64,000 bases of DNA from Mikania micrantha (taxonomy: Eukaryota > Streptophyta > Magnoliopsida > Asterales > Asteraceae): assembly GCA_009363875.1 (NCBI GenBank), contig CM018689.1, positions 844,501 through 908,500 of the forward strand. The letters are read 5' to 3'. Under the pieces are notes generated by a model, which saw nothing but the letters and a program-made list of their open reading frames with translations, had not been told where the DNA came from and searched no databases. This document shows, one piece after another, positions 58,455 to 64,000 of this stretch. The stretch's first letter is position 1; each line of letters opens with the position of its first letter. The translations under genes were made by a program, and so were the position numbers.

Positions 58455-58551
58455 CGGAACCGTATGGCAGCGGCCCGGGATCGAACTAGTACACGAAACG
58501 ACAGAGAAGATAGTTTAAATCCGGAACCGTATGGCAGCGGCCCAGGATCGA
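58453..58551. repeat. Direct repeat at the Co2/Gy5 junction
   Basis: A 32-bp sequence (TCCGGAACCGTATGGCAGCG and 12 more bases) occurs at 58453-58484 and 58520-58551 with one mismatch, separated by 35 bp of unknown origin (58485-58519). The repeated sequence is normal Gypsy integrase coding sequence (RNRMAAA then Q/R, DR), so the Gypsy segment was partly duplicated at the breakpoint. Confidence 0.9.
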
Positions 58552-59046
58552 CAAAAGAGTTACGCTGACAAATGTCGCAAGCCATTGGAATTTCAAGTAG
58601 GAGACCGAGTTCTTCTAAAGGTATCACCTTGGAAGGGTGTGATACGATTCGGTAAGCGCGGAAAGCTTAGCCCACGTTACGTAGGACCTTTTGAGATTCT
58701 GAAAAGGATTGGTCATGTTGCGTATCAACTCCAATTACCGGATGAACTCAGCGGAGTTCATGATGTGTTTCACGTTTCGAACTTAAAGAAATGTCTTTCT
58801 GATGAGACATTGGTCGTGCCACTTGAAGAGATGCAGGTGGACGAACAGTTATGGTTCATCGAAGGACCAGTTGAAATCATGGACCGAGAGGTCAAACAAC
58901 TCAAACAAAGCAAGATTCCGATAGTCAAAGTCCGTTGGAATTCAAGATGTGGACCTGAATTCACATGGGAAAGGGAAGATCAAATGATGAAGAAGTATCC
59001 TCATCTGTTCAAAACAACAACTGTAAACACTGAGAAGGTACGTTAA
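58520..59046 (+). pseudogene. Gy5 integrase C-terminal part, open frame
   Basis: Only the last 172 or so codons of a Gypsy polyprotein remain, joined to Co2 gag. The frame is fully open: RQKSYADKCRKPLEFQVGDR, KVSPWKGVIRFGKRGKLSPR, YVGPFEILKRIG, HDVFHVSNLKKCLSDETL, and the chromodomain-like KVRWNSRCGPEFTWEREDQM, YPHLF, ending at 59046. The lack of stops contrasts with Gy1 and suggests this piece is younger. No start codon or promoter applies; it is a truncated fragment. Confidence 0.92.
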
Positions 59047-59083
59047 ATTTCGGGATGAAATTTCCTTCAACAAGGGGATGATG
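59045..59083 (+). other. First pre-LTR/polypurine module of Gy5
   Basis: TTTCGGGATGAAATTTCC then TTCAACAAGGGGATGATG lies right after the integrase stop. The same module is repeated at 59564-59600. Confidence 0.85.
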
Positions 59084-59563
59084 CGATACTTCACACTCCA
59101 ACACTTTCAAATTTCAAACTGTAAGCACAAACATCTTATACAATTGATTGATTACAAACATGTGTGCTGAACACAAACATTGAAAAATTCAAACACTTAC
59201 AAGCATGATTACAAACATTTTGTGCTACATTACATTTTATGTGCTACATTTAATGTGTTACATTGCATTGTAGTGCAAACATGATTAGTTTCACACATTT
59301 TACTATGTACGAGGTTATGTAGTACAAACAATTGCTATATCCAAGGTTACGTAGTACAGTATGATCAAACACGAACAATCATAGTTAGGTGCACTAACTG
59401 GTGTGCATGCAAACAGTACATAGAAAGATCACACTTGGGTGTGATGTTGCAAACATTGGACTTTGGGTGTGAGTACATGCAAGTACACAGAATGATCACA
59501 TACCGCACTAACACGTACACTTTGAACACACAAGTAGTGTCCTAACTACTTCTAACATTTAAC
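59084..59563 (+). other. Spacer between the two Gy5 polypurine modules
   Basis: About 480 bp with no protein-like frame, rich in ACAAACA and TGTGCTACATT words (tandem-like near 59220-59275). It looks like an expanded 3' untranslated region, or an old LTR start left by an earlier duplication. Confidence 0.55.
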
Positions 59564-59600
59564 AATTTTCGGGACGAAAATTCCTTCAACAAGGGGATGA
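59564..59600 (+). other. Second pre-LTR/polypurine module of Gy5
   Basis: TTTTCGGGACGAAAATTCC then TTCAACAAGGGGATGA ends exactly at the LTR start. This is the copy expected to prime plus-strand synthesis. Confidence 0.88.
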
Positions 59601-62320
59601 TGTGACAATTCGGCATTTTCGGTTAACTCCGTTAACCCGAAACTAACAAAAATCATACAAAATTAAACTAGGAGGTTTAGAATTAACCAAAACGAAACTA
59701 CAAACACTTAAATCATAAAGGATTAAACTTGTAACATCAAGAAATGAACAATTTTGACTTATAAAGTCAAAATTCGTGTGATTTAACAACAAAAATTCGA
59801 ATTTCACATTAAAACTAAGTTATAACCGAAATTAATCAACTTAAATCATCACATTGATGATGATTAATAGTTATTAAACGTTATGGGAACATCAATCATC
59901 GAATTAAACTAAAAACCGTTCTTAAATGTTAAAACCGTGGCTATTCAATATCAAAACCACACAATTCGATTACACCTATCACAATTGAACTTAAAGAACA
60001 CTTGATCGGCAATATTAGGAGCCTCTGTCTTCAACAATTCGATCTCATAGTCTCTGGTTTGAAGAATTGGATTGTGAGGAGGCCGAAACTAAGGCTTCCA
60101 ATTGAACTACATCGAATCAACACCAAACAAGGTAAGAATCTACTCTCCTACAACCTAAACATGCCGATTTAGAATAATCCCATGTTAATTTCGGCTTTTA
60201 ACATCGAATCGTATGAACTTTAATTCTAGGGTTCATTGTGTGAGACAGTTTGGGGGTTTTAGTGTAAATGGAATCGAAAATCAAATTAAACTATGCTAAA
60301 AGTTTCAGAAACTACCGATTTACACAACCCATTTGCCAATTTTATGAATCAATAACAAATTTTGAGATTTCGATTGCTAGGGTTCTTGAATGAAAATGTT
60401 TTAGGGGTTTTGATTCAAACATATTTCAAACTCAAATTAAATCATACAATAGCTTTGTGGGGTTCCATTGAACGAAATCCCTATGTTATTTACATCTAAC
60501 AATAACGAATTGAATGAATTCAATATCTAGGGTTCTTAACTCGAAACGATTTGGGGTTTTTGATGAAGACGAGATCGTTTCTCAAATTAAATTGTCCAGA
60601 TAGTTTCAGTATCCCCTGTTTGATGAAAACCCTATGCTAATTATATCAAACAAACATGAATTTTATAAATTTGATTTCTAGGGTTTATGTGATGAAAATG
60701 TTTTTGGGTTTCGAGGAAATCGAACATAAAAAATAGGTTAAATGTTACAGAAGGTTTCGAAAATCTTGGGGGAATGAGAACTCTATGAAACATCAGGTTA
60801 AAACAAATAAATTCATTTCAATTGGGTGATGGATTTAGATGCACACATTCAGAATCAATTTTATCACAATAGGGTGTTCTAAATTGATGAGTTAATCAAA
60901 TTAAAATCATAGTGAGACTTGGTTGGGGTACTGGAACAAAAACCCCATGGTTCTGGATTCGATTAGGATCGAATCGTGGGTCAATTGGAGAACCATTTGG
61001 TTCGGTTCAATAAAAACAAAGGGAAACCGACCTTTTGTTGTTTAAAAACATTTAAAATGGATTCTGTTAACGAATTTGAAGCAGAGGAGGTGGTAGGGAG
61101 TGTGTAGCGTGGAAGGGAGGTCGCGGGTTCGAACCCGGGCTCCAACTGTTTTGGGTTTTAACACTATTTTTGGTATTTTTGTCATAAAACATTCGTTTTA
61201 ACTCCGATTCGAGCCATTCGAATTGCGTTGGAAACGAAATGAAAATACGAACAACATGAAATGATAAAATTTATACTTTTACCCAAAACCATAAGCGCGT
61301 ATAATTACGCATGTTTTAATAAAATCATATATATACTTGTACGGTTTAAGTAAACGATTTTAAAGTCACGCGTATTTACATATACGCATTTCTAACAATC
61401 TAACATACGTGTGTTGACACGTATGTGATTTCAAACACAAAACGACATTCCAAATAACACAACGTTATTGTTAAAACACAGATTCTTCGTAGAGGATTAT
61501 CTACGCGATTCCACGTGTGTTTGATCATTCTGCTACATTCAAAGGTGCGTACATGGCCCCTTTTCTTATTTTAACTGTTTTGGGGGAGAAAACATGTGCA
61601 ACAAACATTTTAGATACATATCACTTGCATGAGTTAGCTATTTACGATAAGTGCGAAAATAGCATTACAAGTCCTTACATATCGAACCATTTAGTTTGTC
61701 GTAGTGCAAAGCGTGGTAGTTGAAGATAGATCTATTGGGTTTGACAAACCTCACTTGGTAGATTGTAGGTCTACACAAGTGTTTAACTAGCCAATTCAAA
61801 CATTACTATTGTTTGTGCTAGAGAATAGTGGAAAGGCAACCAACATTCAAACAGTCAGCTTCGGTGTCGACCGCTTATGTAAATAGTACAATGACTAGCT
61901 ATCATGACTATGCAATGTGTGATTATGTGATCTACAAACATTTCTTACAAACAGCTTGTTCAAACATTTGTTATTATTCATACAAACCTGTGTATTTGTG
62001 TTGACTTGATTTACATGTTTTCTCAGGACACTAAGGCACAATCAAGGACAAGCAGGGACTAGGACGTTGAGTCTCATGCATATAGTTTACTTTGATTGTT
62101 GATTTAAAACATTGAACATTGTATTTACGGTTCTACAACTGTTACATTTGGTTGTTGTCTTTCACACGCTTCCGCAAATGTTAAACTTTGATTTTACAAA
62201 TTAAGACTGAATTATGTTAGAAAGCATATATAGGTCTTTCGTTATGTCTAATGTCTGAGATCCTGGTTTGTCACGCCCTAAACGGTGTGATTCCGTTAGT
62301 TGAAATTTCGGGGTGTGACA
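59601..62320 (+). repeat. Gy5 3' LTR (2.72 kb)
   Basis: TGTGACAATTCGGC...TTTCGGGGTGTGACA. A different LTR family from Gy1/Gy3/Gy4: only the last few bases are alike, and the TGACG dyad modules are not seen. It contains a perfect inverted repeat around a TATAAA-like sequence (59752-59772), many GGGTTT/TTTGGGG words (60230-60720), and a tRNA-like internal promoter motif (61091-61140). No gene seen; the ORF at 61517 lacks protein features. Confidence 0.85.
61091..61140 (+). promoter_or_regulatory. tRNA-like B-box sequence in the Gy5 LTR
   Basis: GGTTCGAACCC (61126-61136) is a perfect Pol III B-box-like word, and TGGTAGGGAG about 30 bp upstream is a loose A-box. The T-arm would not pair properly and no anticodon arm can be drawn, so this is not a tRNA gene. 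It could be a SINE/tRNA relic or chance. Confidence 0.35.
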
Positions 62321-62387
62321 TCTAGGTTTAAGTTTAAGTATACTTTCGTATCTTACTTCTCTTAAACCAAGGGCTCTGATACCAACT
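62321..62387 (-). other. Leader and primer-binding site of a lost minus-strand Gypsy
   Basis: On the minus strand AGTTGGTATCAGAGCCC (62371-62387) directly follows an LTR end, as in Gy2. Only about 50 bp of leader remain before the Gy5 LTR, so the body of that element is gone. Confidence 0.8.
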
Positions 62388-62985
62388 TGTGGCGCCTCGA
62401 CTCCCGAAGCCACCATTCATCAGCTAATCAAAGCATATGAATGATTTAATGTGTTATTAACATAAGAAGCAGAAATATATTAACCATTCATATTAACAGA
62501 AAATACATCTCAGTCAAAACTTTCGATAGAAAGGTCAATCTAAAATTTACAAATCCAAGAGTTACTTCTTATACAACAAAATGTAGCCTTTCAAAGGCAA
62601 TAATAGTGGAGATTATTCATCAACATGGTTTTCTGATGAGTTGTCTCACCCACCTCCACCATTATCCTACATCTTTGTTTTTCCCTTATTCCCCTTTCCA
62701 AAAGGTCCACCTGACACGTAACAAAATAGTTCAGTATAAACTGGTGAGTTCTAAATTTAATAAATTTAAAACATATTTATATGTGCTATAGCATTATCAT
62801 TACTTCGATAATTACACAGTTCTTATATCACTTATATTTAAATTATTTTGAATTATCTTTGTATCACTTATATTTAAATTGTGAATATCCTTAAACAACA
62901 TTTCAAGTGAGTCACTGTCTTAGGGTCACGTTCACCCTCTGCCAGACCAGTCATCACCAGCCACTTTCAGTCAATTGATCAACTA
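62388..62985 (-). repeat. U5-side LTR fragment of the lost Gypsy
   Basis: Ends ...GGCGCCACA on the minus strand at 62388, next to the primer site. Its other boundary is uncertain; it gives way to Gy6 gag at about 62985. AT-rich, with a TATTTAAAT-type repeated stretch (62830-62885). No gene seen. Confidence 0.65.
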
Positions 62986-64000
62986 ACTCCCAAAGTTGTT
63001 GCTAAGGGCACAGTTTTGCCCGAGAAACGAGGTGAAAAAGGTTGAGACGGAGCTTCTCAACCATGTCATGATTGGTGCTGGGCATCTGGCCTACACCACC
63101 AGATTCCACGAGTTATTAACGCTGGCACCGGATATAGTGCCAACACTTGAGAAGCGGATCGAGCGGTATGTCGGTGGACTACCGGCTTGTATCCAGGGGC
63201 ATGTGATTACTGCCCACCCAACTGCCTTGGAAATGGCTATTATTATGTCAGCAACATTGACAGACGTGATGGTTGCCTCCGGGGCACTAAAGAAAGAGGC
63301 TGAAGTGGCCAAAGCTGGAACATCACAGAAGTCGGATAGACACCCGGCTAAGAAACAGAATGTGGTCAAGAACTTTGCTGCAACCACTCGTGCTCAGCAA
63401 GCCACACAACCTCAACCACTGCAAATCAAGAGGCCGTATACTGGCACGGCTCCTCAATGCACCAAGTGCCAGTACCATCATCAACCAACTTCCCAGTGCA
63501 AGCAATGCACTAATTGTGGGGGGTTTGGTCACTGGGCCAATCAATGCAAGAGCACAAGGGCTCAGAACAAGAACGAAAATGCAACGGTGATGGCCGTTGC
63601 TGCTAATGACAGGTCTTGTTACACCTGTGGCAAACCTGGACACTTATCGCGGGATTGCCCCAAAAGAATTCCACAAAGGGCTCCGACAGCTAGAGGACGG
63701 GCCTTCCAAATTGGAGCTGCTGCTGGTGCACGACAAGACCTGAATGTGGTCACTGGTACATTTCTTTTATCTGACTTTTATGCATCTATATTATTTGACA
63801 CTGGTGCGGATCAGAGTTTTATCTCGTCTGACTTTGCATGTCAATTTAATCATGTTGAGGAATCTTTGGACTCCCCTTATATCATCGAGATAGCAAATGG
63901 CAAATAGATAACAGTTAGCACGGTCCTTAGGAATTGCCCACTAACACTTAATGAGCACACATTTTCCATTGATTTGCTACCAATGGAATTGGGCCATTTC
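62986..64000 (+). pseudogene. Gy6 gag and protease, running off the window
   Basis: Starts abruptly inside the gag domain (LLLRAQFCPRNEVKKVETEL; no natural start), then TTRFHELLTLAPDIVPTLEK, GLPACIQGHVITAHPTALEM, SATLTDVMVASGALKKEAE, a basic linker, and the zinc region: CTKCQYHHQPTSQC, CKQCTNCGGFGHWANQC and CYTCGKPGHLSRDC. The aspartic protease follows with ILFDTGADQSFISS. A TAG at 63905-63907 after IANGK interrupts the frame; the same frame continues with TVSTVLRNCPLTL and LPMELGHF to the edge. The closest relative here is Gy4. 5'-truncated against the LTR fragment on its left. Confidence 0.9.

Noticed and set aside
58453..58500. GAATTC, CCCGGG and ACTAGT sites close together, resembling a vector polylinker
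   Set aside because: The sequence is explained by Gypsy integrase codons (RNRMAAA then DR), which recur 67 bp downstream in their normal context. The order does not match a polylinker I know.
61126..61136. A complete tRNA gene at the GGTTCGAACCC motif
   Set aside because: The T-arm cannot form five pairs with a 7-nt loop and no anticodon arm or acceptor pairing can be drawn.

Overview
This window is plant nuclear DNA made almost entirely of nested LTR retrotransposons. I find no host gene, structural RNA gene or CRISPR array. The organism is a eudicot with a large repeat-rich genome, and the Asteraceae are my best guess. The guess rests on remembered resemblance: the extra 3' ORF of the two Copia elements looks like proteins common in daisy-family genome annotations, often under misleading names such as 'synaptobrevin, longin-like'. 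No database was consulted.

Layout, with names used throughout. 1-680 is the 3' end of a Ty3/Gypsy polyprotein (Gy1, +), followed by its LTR at 715-4055. 4056-4895 is an inverted 5' fragment of a related LTR. 4896-4938 and 14443-17450 are the decayed interior of an old + strand Gypsy (Gy3). It is split by Gy2 (4939-14437, minus), a complete 9.5-kb Gypsy with a 5-bp target duplication AGCAA. The Gy3 LTR (17451-37509) is split twice: by a minus-strand solo LTR (17654-21431, duplication GAAAC) and by Co1 (22032-35551, minus), a complete 13.5-kb Sirevirus-like Copia with duplication TCATT. That LTR has a polypurine tract upstream and a primer-binding site plus gag start downstream (37510-37944), so it is shared by two tandem Gypsy units. 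Gy4 (37945-46592, minus) is a decayed Gypsy whose 5' LTR is interrupted by Co2 (46593-58454, minus), a second Sirevirus-like Copia that lacks its 5' end. Gy5 (58520-62320, +) keeps only an integrase tail and 3' LTR. 62321 to about 62985 is a minus-strand LTR end with its primer-binding site. About 62986-64000 is a Gypsy gag-protease (Gy6, +) running out of the window.

How the parts work: the Gypsy elements are ordered gag, protease, RT, RNase H, integrase, as in chromovirus-type elements. The Copia elements are ordered gag, protease, integrase, RT, RNase H, then a spacer of about 2.1-2.2 kb and a large third ORF of about 1,160 codons before the 3' LTR. Every element carries stops or frameshifts, so none looks autonomous now.

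The strongest signals are these. (1) ORF3 of the Copia elements: silent changes far outnumber replacements between Co1 and Co2, it has no obvious membrane segment, and it has a basic nuclear-localisation-like cluster. (2) A dyad module in the Gypsy LTRs with a fixed 10-nt core GGTGACGATT. Its flanking inverted arms differ between LTRs yet stay complementary, and two modules sit about 100 bp apart upstream of the TATA box. (3) Arrays of GAACCT/AGGTTC motifs at three places in the Copia elements. (4) A tandem array in the Gy2 LTR whose short palindrome arms co-vary.
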